DNA of 64,000 nt, from contig CM022374.1 of NCBI GenBank assembly GCA_011800155.1, positions 1,612,001 through 1,676,000 of the forward strand. The letters are read 5' to 3'. The translations under genes were made by a program, and so were the position numbers. Source of the stretch: Flammulina velutipes. Its lineage: Eukaryota; Basidiomycota; Agaricomycetes; Agaricales; Physalacriaceae. The first letter of the stretch is position 1. Every line of letters starts with the position of its first letter. The notes below the pieces were generated by a model that had not been told where the DNA came from, did not search any database, and was given only the letters and a program-made list of their open reading frames with translations. Of this stretch, positions 24,218 to 34,090 are shown piece after piece.

Positions 24218-25529
24218 ATGTCTACTCAAGTTGCCCAGACCGAAGCCCAAAAGCCTCAAGTGTACTACCTTCCGTACACCCTCCGCAACTGGCCGTGGCA
24301 GCGCATCATTAGCCCGCACTACCGGTCGTGCCAGGCTGAGTCAGTGGCATGGCTCGAAAGCTTCAAGCCGTTCTCCCCGGAGGCTCAGATCGCTTTCAAC
24401 AAGTGTGACTTTAGTAAGAGTTGCTATTAGCTTTTTCTTCTAGTATACTAACTTGCTGTAGGTCTGGTGTCTGCCCTCACCTTTCCTCAGGCCTCGCACT
24501 GTAAACACGTTCCTCGGCTTTCTTCTCAAATGTGTTGCTGACTTGTTTTAACCCAGTCAACCTCCGTAGTTGTTGTGACCTGATGCACACCTTCTTTACT
24601 CTAGATGAGCACACTGACAACCAGCCTATGGAAGTCGTCATTGAACGCTGCGAGGCTACTATGGACGCTATCTTGCACCCCGACAAGCCTCGTCCGGAGG
24701 GTGAGAGTATCATCGGAGAGATTGCTAGACAGTAAGTCGGCCCGTTCATCCAAAGCTTAGCTTGATCTAATGAACATCCTCAGGTTCTGGAAGCGTGCCT
24801 CCAGCGTCGCTCCTCGCGTTGTTATCGAGCGCTTCGAGAAGGCTTGGAGGATGTACATCGACTCGGTCATCACCCAGGGCGAGCGACGCAGCAGCAAGTA
24901 CATCTGCACCATCGACGAGTACATGCTCGCACGCCGTGATAACATCGGCTCAGACCCATCTTTCGCCTTACTCGAAATTTCACTCAACCTCGCCATTCCC
25001 CACGAAGTCATGCAGCACCCCTTCATTGATTCCTTGAACAAGGATACGTCTGATATGATCGTCTTGGCCAACGTATGTTTATTAATGCTTGCTCCAGTCT
25101 TCATCTCATAGTAACACATTCTTGTTAGGACATGTGCTCGTACAAGAAAGAGGTTTTGGCTGACGACTATGACTACAACGCGGTCACCGTCGTCATCCAC
25201 AATGAAAAGACAGACTTGCCTGGTGCCCTTCAATGGATCTCTGACCGCCACGATGAGATCGTTGAAAGTTTCATGAAAGTTCGGGATGATGTACTCAACA
25301 AGCGAGGCTTCCCATCTTACGGCGAAGATGTCGATCGCCAGGTGGCTTTGTACGTTGAGGGTTTGGGTCAATGGATCCGTGGCCACGATGAATGGAACTT
25401 TGGATCAGGAAGGTCCGTATTGCTTCTCTCTGTCCCTCGAATCAATGTTCTCAACGCGCGCGCCCTTCCAGGTACTTTGGTGACGAAGGCCTTGAGGTCC
25501 AAAAGTCTCGTGAAGTCATCATTGCCTAA
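24218..25529 (+). CDS. Sesquiterpene synthase, basidiomycete type (protoilludene-synthase-like)
   Basis: The enzyme cyclises farnesyl diphosphate in the cytosol. Six exons give about 346 residues, the usual length. The first metal motif is DEHTD (D-E-x-x-D, about 24605). The second is NDMCSYKKE (N-D-x-x-S-Y-x-x-E, split by an intron at about 25075-25128). The terminal pyrophosphate-sensor RY is in [12 protein letters not shown], rebuilt across the last intron. Every key residue is intact. The [13 protein letters not shown] start and the [18 protein letters not shown] block resemble the mushroom clade that includes delta6-protoilludene synthases. The product cannot be told from sequence alone. 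It lies 3' of P450-2 in the same orientation. Confidence 0.93.
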
Positions 25530-26599
25530 AGAATACCACATAATCTCACGTCAAATATCTTAAATATGCACTACTATAGAAATTCAATGATGTAGGTCGA
25601 TCCAGGGAGGATGACAAGTGAGGGTATCACGCCTGATTAATTACGCCACACAGGCCAAACTTGATCACGTGAGGTGCAGTAACAATCAAGTTCAAGGACC
25701 AAGGGGAAGAAATTTGGGAAAGCGTTACATATGAACGTTCTCCTGGGCTGTCTCATGCACATGTACCCGCCACTGTCACATCCACCCAAGGATCCAGACT
25801 CCGATCCACTGTTCGACAGCTCGATGTTACGTGACTACTAAGTTCGTCCTGAGTACTAGGGCACTGAGAACTGTACCGAGCCCATTGACTCGGACTTCGC
25901 TAAGAAAGGGAAGCTCGTTCAGTGGCTTCCCAGCACTTGGTGCCGGGTGTCTCCTCACGCCGTCCGGCCACACATTGCCGATATAGAGGATCGATATTGA
26001 AGAAACACAGCCTAGCGTCTGCGAAGTTTGATGTCATCCTAATCAAGTGAGCATCTCAAAGGCGTTTAAACAGGCGCTTAAGAGGCGGGTGAAAAGAATC
26101 AGCGAACAATCCTGAGCCGAAATCTATAGCTAGGGAGGCTATTCTTGAACATATAGAACTCAAAATTGATGGATACATGCTGCTGAACAAATGTTATGCC
26201 ATTTACTCGAACATCTACTCGAGGGTGAGTAGATCCCCGGCCTCAAGGCGATTTACTAACGCTGATCCATTGCTGATCCACCTGCCTCGTGTTGTGTGCG
26301 TTTGTGACAAAATCATCGATTGTATCAGGGTATTTGAATACAGGAAGTTTGCTCCGGTCTTTGGACTTTCTTTCTTTCTTCCATTTCACGACTCCATAAG
26401 ACTGTGCGAAACAAAACTGTGGCTACGACCTGCGGCGTTCATCTTGTATCTTCATCCTGCGCTGCGTTGTAGGTGTGTTCAATAACTGTGCCTCTCAAAT
26501 TTCACCCATAACAATCCCTCAAGCGACAACCTGCGATCCTAGCTTACCTGTGCTCAACGGGAAATTACGCCACATCAGGGCCACAATCCTCATCCCGCT
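25530..26599. other. Intergenic, no gene recognised; two 12-bp direct repeats
   Basis: This 1.07-kb gap follows the terpene synthase. Its main visible structure is the 12-mer AATTACGCCACA at 25639-25650, repeated in the same orientation at 26563-26574. Short open stretches around 25730-26000 have no start or recognisable domain and may be gene debris. Confidence 0.5.
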
Positions 26600-27553
26600 A
26601 TGACGGACCGATCTTCCATACTAACCAGTCAGTTAGAGGCTACTACTCGCAAGCCTCTGAAAATTTATCGCTGGCGGACACGCAAACACCACGAAGATAA
26701 AGCTCCGAAATGGAAGCATCTTCTTACAGACCCCAACGAAGGCAATTGGGGAGGACGACACACCCGACCACCCAGTCGTCTTAGGATCATCACCTGGAAC
26801 CTCGACTATGAGACTCACGACCAACCGCTGCGCATTCTCAAGGCGCTAGAGAACCTCCAATTCATCGTTTTCGAATGCGGCGAAAGCTCGCCCGGGCCCG
26901 TGTGCATCATGTTCCAGGAGATCACGCCGTCGGGTCTGCAGGCAATTTGCGAGCATAGCTGGGTGCGGGACCATTTCTCTGTCGCGCCCATCAGCGCCGA
27001 CAAGTGGCCAGGGCCACATAGGGGATACGGCAACGTGACGCTTCTAGAGCGGACGGTGCCGACTTTTGCGGCGCACATAGTGGTGTACGGGACGTCCCAG
27101 CAGGAGCGCACTGCCATAGAGCTGGACGTGCGCATGCTAGGGTACCAGCTACGGCTGTTGAATACACATCTCGAGTCCATGGCGCAACCGACGAACAAGT
27201 TCAACCGACATCGACAGTTGGCGGAGTGCGCGTCGTTTCTGAAAAGGACGATTAATGGGGGGCTCATCGCGGGAGATTTGAACGCAATTGATTCGGATTG
27301 GGATGCGTTGGTGAAGGAGAATAGGCTGATGGATGCGGGGGAGAAGTGTGGGGAGGTAGGGCATACGTGGGGAGATCAAAGAGGGCCGAGCTCCGGTGAT
27401 TATCCTGCAGCGAGGCTGGACCGTATCCTCTACCAATCACCCCATAAGCTGTTCTCAGTGGTTAACGTGCGTAGGATTGGGATTGGATTGCGCCACGAGG
27501 CGTTGTGGGTCAGCGACCACTTTGGGTTAATGGCGGAGGTTGTGAATAAATGA
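26600..27553 (+). CDS. TDP2-like endonuclease/exonuclease/phosphatase-family protein
   Basis: This single-exon gene encodes 317 residues. The fold and motifs are those of Mg-dependent phosphodiesterases, closest in my reading to tyrosyl-DNA phosphodiesterase 2, which removes topoisomerase II peptides from DNA 5' ends. Motifs are ITWNLDYE (TDP2: TWNID), FQEI (metal Glu), NTHLES, AGDLNAID (GDxN), HTWGDQ, ARLDRILY and VSDHFGLMAEV (SDHxGL). About 75 residues precede the domain without a known fold. No intron is needed, unusual among these neighbours and possibly a sign of retroposition or a compact family (inference). A role in repair is by homology only. Confidence 0.82.
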   Translation: MTDRSSILTSQLEATTRKPLKIYRWRTRKHHEDKAPKWKHLLTDPNEGNWGGRHTRPPSRLRIITWNLDYETHDQPLRILKALENLQFIVFECGESSPGPVCIMFQEITPSGLQAICEHSWVRDHFSVAPISADKWPGPHRGYGNVTLLERTVPTFAAHIVVYGTSQQERTAIELDVRMLGYQLRLLNTHLESMAQPTNKFNRHRQLAECASFLKRTINGGLIAGDLNAIDSDWDALVKENRLMDAGEKCGEVGHTWGDQRGPSSGDYPAARLDRILYQSPHKLFSVVNVRRIGIGLRHEALWVSDHFGLMAEVVNK

Positions 27554-28276
27554 AGATAATGAGGTCTGGGTGGGTATATGCTTGAATTCCGGGTTTTGTA
27601 ACACTGCTGTATACCTTATGTACCAATTCATGAACCATTGCCAATGTAGCAAGTTGATAGTAGCCTCAGAACCAGTGTATTACTGATATACACAAATCCG
27701 GCGAACAATACCATAATATCTTATAGTCATAGTCTTTCCTTTCAAAACGCCTGCTACGAGAGTGTTTCCGCGCTAGAAGTGGAAAGCCAAATAGCGCCAA
27801 ATCATATCGACCCCTTTATGGTAATATCTTGGCCACGCTGTGTTTTTTTACATCTGGCTCCATCCCAGCTCTCAAATCTGTACTTGAATATGCTTTGCTT
27901 TAGAACAAGAGGTTATTCGTTTGCCAGTGGTAAGCTGTGCCTTTGAATTTGTTCCATCGTCATTGCACTATAAACTGGAAGGAACAAGCTCACGTCCTAT
28001 TCTCAACATTCCATGTATACGTACTTATAAGAATTGTCGATATGCTCTTAGCTGAAATGAATCTGGATGAGCGTCCACAGGCGCCAGTCGGCGTTTATAT
28101 CCGGGGTCTGGCCCGGTTCGCAGCGGTTATAGTCGGCGTACATTTAAACCAATGTATTTAGTGAAAAGAGGGTCAACTTCAATCTCTCTTCCTGCTCTCT
28201 TGCTCTTCCGACAGTAAGAATTCTTCGACAATAATACGGACCATCCGGACCGAACTCCATTTATCCTTCTCCCATC
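27554..28276. other. Intergenic, promoter of the ketopantoate-reductase-like gene
   Basis: The gap is 723 bp. Apart from a TTTATATCC TATA-like stretch near 28095, nothing recognisable is present. Open frames here begin at TTG and look random. Confidence 0.4.
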
Positions 28277-29586
28277 ATGTCTGCACCTCAGGACATACTG
28301 GTCTTTGGACTGGGAGCGATTGGGTCTTTCTACGCATTCATCTTGAATGAAGCACCCAATACCAAAGTTACTGTCTGTGCACGATCCGGTTACGACGCCA
28401 TCAAGAAGGATGGACTCCAGTTCAAGTCAAACTGGGAAAAGTTTGGAACAAGGGATAACTACAAGTTCCATGGAGGTGCCTTACGCGTTGTTTCAATGCT
28501 CAGTTCACTCACGGCATGCCATTAGTCGTCAATTCACCTGCAGATCCCTCCATCGCGTCCACCAAATTCTCGTACATCGTATGTGCCAACAAGGCGGTTA
28601 CTGCAAACCCATCTATCTCTGAACAAATCGCTCCTGCGGTTAGTGAGGATACGTGAGTACAGGCTTTTTTGCTTCGACTTCGTGTATTAACATTCTTAGG
28701 ACCATCGTGTTGATCCAGAACGGAGTAGGTAACGAGGAAGAATTCCAACAGCGGTTCCCAAAGAACACAGTTCTCTCTGGTGTCGTAAGTGGTTTTGGTC
28801 TGGGTATGCCATGTTACTGATACCGAGTTAGACATGGGTTGGTGCTACCCAAGTATCCCCTGGTGTTATTCTGGTAAGCGATTGGGCCAGTCTCTTGCCA
28901 TTTCTCTGACATATGCAACATGTAGCATCGCGACAACAATCTTATGCAATTCGGATGCCACTTCAATGATAATATCGACCGACAACTCGAACAACAGAAG
29001 CTCGACAAAATTGTGGAAATCTTCAGAGCGGGCGGGACAGATATCGATGTAGTGCCTGTCATTGACGTCTACAGGTGGAAGAAAACTATCTGGTAAGCGC
29101 ATTTCCGCGCAGCTCCTTCCTAACCCGCAACGAACTCTGTTTATGTAGGAATTGCGCGTGGAACACTTTGACTGCGATTACTCAATGTAACACTGCTCAA
29201 TATCTCAGCGCATCACCCGCCGGTCCTGTCGTCGCACGCGCGATCATGGAAGAAATGGCCACTATTGCCCATGCTGCTCTTGGGAAAGCAGGAGACGAGA
29301 TTGACGAGGCGTTCATCGACGATCTCCTAAACCGGAAGCAGGTCAAGGACGGTATTTATTCGAGTATGTGCATGGACGCGAAGTTTGGGCGGCCCATGGA
29401 GGTTGATGTAAGGATACATATTTCTTGGCTTTCTTCGATTCTGACGACACAATCTAGGTTATTGTCAACGGACCGCTGAGGAAGGCAAAGGCGTTGGGTA
29501 TCAAGACGCCTACTCTTGAAACTATAGCAGCCTTAGTGTCAGCTATGGATTGGCGCTTTAGGAATGGTATCAGCGGCCCGCCTTGA
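28277..29586 (+). CDS. 2-dehydropantoate 2-reductase (ketopantoate reductase) family protein
   Basis: Family members reduce ketopantoate to pantoate with NADPH for coenzyme A synthesis; fungal genomes also hold related reductases of other roles. The N-terminal Rossmann loop is ILVFGLGAIGSFYAF, followed by VCARSGYDAIKKDGL. The middle has FSYIVCANKAV and IVLIQNGVGNEEEF, the conserved QNG segment. The C-terminal helical domain has WKKTIWNCAWNTLTAITQ, with the conserved Lys and Asn. It ends FRNGISGPP with TGA at 29584-29586. At least six introns are present and all joins preserve the frame. It sits 2.7 kb from the terpene synthase; a part in that pathway is possible but unsupported. Confidence 0.88.
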
Positions 29587-29742
29587 AGGTGTGAGGTATA
29601 ACTGATGCTCCGCTTAGTGATTGATGAGACAAACAATGTAGTGCGGAATAAGCAGGAGAGAAGGTCAAATAATTTCAAGTTGTAGATTTTACTGTACGTT
29701 ATGTTCTGGCATCGATCAGGGCTCCCACACATATCTAATTTA

Positions 29743-29750
29743 TGTGGCGC
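29743..29750 (+). other. TGTGGCGC octamer
   Basis: A copy of the recurrent octamer, between the ketopantoate-reductase-like gene and the convergent glutathione transferase. Confidence 0.4.
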
Positions 29751-29878
29751 AGAAGAGGAACATTTTTCCCACAATGTAGTCCGGGCCGGGAGCCGAACAC
29801 AATCTCGTCAACATCCAATCTTTCTCGACATGTGCTTATGCAAAGACAACGGTATGAAAAAAATGCACGACACTAATC

Positions 29879-30824
29879 CTACTTCTTAGCAAACATGCCG
29901 CGGTACTGCTCCAACACCTTCTCCTGCAAACCGTCAGAAATCGTGCAGTGCAGAACAGTACTAGCTGTACTCACCCCGGAAAATGTCTTCTTGAAACTTT
30001 CCCTTTCCCTCAAGAGAGCAACGTACTCCCGGTATACCTTGTACCTGTCGTCAGTTCGCAGTGTTTCCATGAACTTGTTTCCTCTGCCAGGCTCGTAATT
30101 GCCTAAATCGTTCTCCAAGACGATCTCCAACCGAACAAAGATGGGAAGAACGGCAACATCGGCAATCGTAAAATCGTCACTGACAGCGTATCTCTTCCCC
30201 TCCTGCGACTTCAACTTTTGGACCGTCTCGATCGCTTCGAAGATCGTAGCTTCGGCGCCCTCCTCACCTTTGCCAACAAGAGCACCAAACGCTGTCCCGA
30301 ACTTGCTGCGAAAGGCTTCGATGAAGAATCGCGCCTTAGCGCGAGTAACAGGGTCTTTAGGGAGAAGGCTCGATCTGTCGGGGAAGAGGTCGGCAATGAA
30401 CTCGACGAGCACGAGGGACTCCGCGATTTTGGTGGATCCCGGGGAGGGTTTGTCGGCAGGAACATTTGGTCCACCATATGCAATTGCGGGGACCTACTGA
30501 CTGGTTTTAGTCACTGGCAGAGAGCTGTAGGCAACGGCGGGTAACGTACCATGCCAGTAGGGTTAACTTTGAGAGCATACCATTCCGGCTTGTTCCAAAG
30601 GAGAATTTCATAGCGAGTAAACGGGACACCGACTTCAGCTAAAGCCAGCTCGACCTGATGTCCAACGAGATGATTAGAAGGAATGATTGCAAACGACAAT
30701 GAGAGAGAACTACATACCCTGTGTCCGTGTGGACTGACCTGTAACAACCGTTAGTTTAACGGACATGGCGCAGAGAATTATGAGCGCAAACCTCGGCAGT
30801 GTAAAGTGTAATCTGTCCAGTCAT
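29879..30824 (-). CDS. Glutathione S-transferase
   Basis: This cytosolic transferase has a thioredoxin-like N-domain and a helical C-domain. Four introns are inferred. From ATG 30824 the protein reads MTGQITLYTAE / VSPHGHR / VELALAEVGVPFTRYEILL. KVNPTGMVPAIAYGG has the cis-Pro of the glutathione site, and STKIAESLVLVEFIADLFP gives the E-S pair that binds the gamma-glutamyl group. The C-domain shows SDDFTIADVAVLPIFVRLEI. The last intron (51 nt, GTGAGT...TTGCAG) has no stop and is a multiple of three, so the unspliced frame stays open. Splicing gives SFKKTFSG/EKVLEQYRGMFAKK. The active-site residue looks like Ser/His in VSPHGHR, omega/Ure2-like rather than classical Tyr. Confidence 0.88.
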
Positions 30825-31837
30825 GATGGTGCTCTGAAGAAAAACTCGTGCATCGCTGGTGCGTTTTAACTGTGTACGTGCGGAAGGCTTTCCGTCAGTG
30901 TTAGTAATATCTTTATCACAAAGCCTGCTCTTCTGAAGCTGCTGTGTGAATATTGAGAGCCAAAATGAGGTCTAGGAAGTCCGTATCGGAGGGCTCGTGC
31001 GTCGCATGTACAGTTTACCTCTAGTAACTTGCGGTTGGCGGTGAAGCCAAGGAATCTATTTTCAATCTTGTGATTCATTCCTTAACATCATCCGCTTATT
31101 AGTGCCCGCCACATTTTTCTGTTTGCCTCGTAATCTTGCGTGTCCAAGTTGCTTTATGAATGCACGACTGCACGGCCAATTCGTAGAAAATCCAGCCAAT
31201 TGCACAGATGCTAGAGAAACTGTGAATTCACTACAGTTTCATCATAGACTGACAAAGGTTGGCTGCCTGAGAACAACATCTTGACACATTCGTCGTATTC
31301 GATTCGCGTGGAAGCGATCGATGATCCCTTAATGAGATTCTGATCAATTATGATGTGCTTAATTTAACGCCTCGATAATGTGTTTGCTCGTAAGTAGCTC
31401 TCCTTCCTTCCCCCCTCCCTTCCCCACTTATGTTGTGTGGCGCAGCGTGATATTTATCGATGCTGTTGAGGGACGATCCTAGAAGACATGAGATCAAATC
31501 ACAATTCTTACTGTAACAAAATGTGCTCTATACGACAGAGTGCGTATCAACGAGGCCTAAACACAGGTTGTTTATTTTTAACATTTGTGGCGCAACGGAC
31601 GAGCGGACCGACGGTCCGCATTTCCGATCAGTACACTACATGTGAGCTTGGCTTCACACTCTCAACAGCTCACACCGAACGATACACAATTCATTGCAGC
31701 TGGTCAACATGTTTCTCCGACCACCGTCACGTCGCGCATGTCATATGCCTCAGGACGCGGAAGTCGTAGTTCACGCCACGTGTCAACCATAGAAACCTAC
31801 ATAAGAGCCGGATGTTTTCACCGTCTTCGCCAGACCG
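30825..31837. promoter_or_regulatory. Intergenic, GST and GH28 promoters
   Basis: A 1.0-kb divergent gap. It has a pyrimidine-rich tract at about 31400-31427 and TGTGGCGC at 31436-31443 and 31586-31593. An E-box CACGTG lies at 31777-31782. A TATA-like TACATAAG at 31798-31805 lies 33 nt before the GH28 ATG. No gene is seen. Confidence 0.45.
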
Positions 31838-33984
31838 ATGTTCCTTCGTGCGACCATCCTCACTGTGCTTCCTCTTGCCTTCGCATGGAATACTTTCGTC
31901 GTCCCACATGTTGAAGGAGCCGATGACACTCCTAGTCTGACAGCTGCACTGGCCACGGGAAACTATAGCGTCGACGCGACTATCTTGTTCGAGAAGGGTA
32001 TACATTATAATATCTATACACCTATCGTATTTCCAAAGTTTACGAACGTGGAGGTCCGCATCGAGGGAAATTTGAGCTATCCCGACAGCGTCGAGACCAT
32101 TCAAGGTGAGTACTCTACAGCTGGAGCTCTGTAGTTGCATGATCTCACTCATGCTCTGCAGCTATCGTCGGATCCTCTGTAAGTGTCTTTCTTACGAATC
32201 AGAAACCATATTCAGTCAGCAGAGTTTCAAAGGTCATTGGTACGGATCAAGTAACCTAACGTTTGTCTCTTCTCTCATCGTTTGCACTAGGTTTTCCTTC
32301 AGTGGTGGAGAGAACGTTACTCTTCGAGGCTCTACGGACCCAAACTGGGGCTGGGTGGATGGCAAGGGCCAAGAGGTAAGTGTACACATCGACATTTACT
32401 TCTATAGGGCAATGGTCGACCTTACGTTGGCAGTGGTGGAATCGAATGGAGCAAACAAATCGTCCCCATGGTTGGAGCTTCAGCAAGATCAATAACGGCG
32501 TCATTCGAGATATGAAGCTTTGGAAGGTGTGCCTGAATACATCTTCGAAGCTATCTGAGATGCTTATGCGCGAGCCACAGTCCATCGCATGGAATTTCGC
32601 AATGAGTGGTTCAACAAATCTGCATGCCTTCAACAACAGAATCATCATCAAGTCGGATAATTCATCTGTGAGTATTCTCATTACAATCTCTCCACTCACA
32701 AAGTGACACCGTTAACAAGGCATTCCCGTTCAATACGTGAGTCTTCCCAATGGCTGTGGATTGTCAACTTACCATGAACATTCCTTCAGTGACGGTATGT
32801 TCTCTTATGAAGTATGCTAAATACGTCGTCCCAAACTAAACTGCTAGGATTCTCCGCCGGTGGTGGTAAGGATATGCTCTTCGAAGATAATCACATAGTG
32901 AACGGCGACGATTGTATCACCGTCGGAAATGGCGCGAATAATATTCATTTCCGGTGGGCGTTTTACAGCGACACGCGATGTTGATTGGTTTCCGACGCTC
33001 GACTTTAGCAACTCGTACTGCGAAGGCGGTCATGGACTTTCAATAGGATCGTTGGGCAAGGGCGGCTCGGTCGCCGACGTGCAGAACGTGGTGTGCGTAT
33101 ATGAGCAGCTTCATACTATTCATTAACTTATCAACTTCATAGGATTGAGAACGTGATCATGGTCAGTGCCTACGTAGAGTATAGCAACAAGACAGCTGAT
33201 TCCTATCTCCAGAAAGATCAGCTTTATGGTGCTCGTTTCAAGAGCTGGACCGGCGGGAATGGGCTCGCACGAAAGTATACATGTTTTCCTCACTTTCAGT
33301 TCAATCACACCACTAACAATTGGATAGCATAACGTGGCGTAACATCGAATTCATCAACGTACCCTTCCCAATCTACGTAACTCAAAAGTATGTCTTTTCC
33401 CCTCCTTAAAAGCCTCGAGCGCTGAGCTTTATGCAGCTACTGGGACCAGAACGTGCGTATCTCTAGTGACATCTATCGATTGCTAACGCAGCGCTAGCTT
33501 GGACCAAAACCTAATGCCACTACCGTCAACAACACCCGGATAGAGGATATGTACTTTGAGAACTTCCACGGGACAATCCTGGAGTGAGCTTTTTATTGTT
33601 GTTGAAGGTGATTCATCTTTTAACGTTCGCTTCAAGCACCCCGTACGTCGAAGGAACGTGCATAAGCGACCCGTGCTGGTACTATGTCCCAGATGCAACT
33701 GGCAAAGAAGTCATCATCTTTGATCTGTACCCCGACACCGGTAAGACTGCTTCTCCCACCAAATTGGATGCTCAATCAATTTAATCTCTCTCCAGTGAAG
33801 AACATCGTTGCCACCAACATCGCAGCAAAGACTCAAACTGACTCCCCAGTAGATGTCATGTGCGATCCCGAGACAGTGAGTCGTCCTCGGCTCATGTTTA
33901 TCCTCAGAACTCACTTCACTGCAGGTCACCAACGACGTAGGCTTCAAATGTTGGAACGGCCGCTTTGAACGAACGGATATCTGA
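31838..33984 (+). CDS. Secreted glycoside hydrolase family 28 (polygalacturonase-like pectinase)
   Basis: GH28 enzymes cleave pectin backbones outside the cell. It starts with a signal peptide (MFLRATILTVLPLAFA). About 14 exons are needed, several tiny (17, 20, 5 and 16 nt). Spliced motifs include FSFSGGENVTLRGS, PFNTDGFSAGG (NTD), VNGDDCITVG (DD), YCEGGHGLSIGSLG (GHG) and ARFKSWTGGNG (R-x-K, usually RIK). Those are the full GH28 catalytic set. The end is VGFKCWNGRFERTDI with TGA at 33982-33984. Disulfide-type Cys pairs are in CISDPCW and VMCDPE. The tendency is toward exo-acting fungal GH28s, but the substrate (galacturonan or rhamnogalacturonan) is open. It is convergent with the RdRP gene (106 bp). 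Confidence 0.92.
32790..32794 (+). other. 5-nt micro-exon carrying the GH28 catalytic Asp
   Basis: TGACG lies between acceptor CCTTCAG and donor GTATGT, flanked by introns of 53 nt each (32737-32789 and 32795-32847). The 5' exon ends TTCAATAC and the 3' exon begins GATTCTCC. Together they read F-N-T-D-G-F-S, the GH28 NTD motif. Without this exon both the catalytic Asp and the frame are lost. Confidence 0.8.
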
Positions 33985-34090
33985 ACATTATTTTACACAA
34001 CACATTCCTACAAGAGTACATATACAAAACATAGGATACACAAATTCAAAACATAACAAGCTTCAAAACATCATTCAAACCCCATATAGT

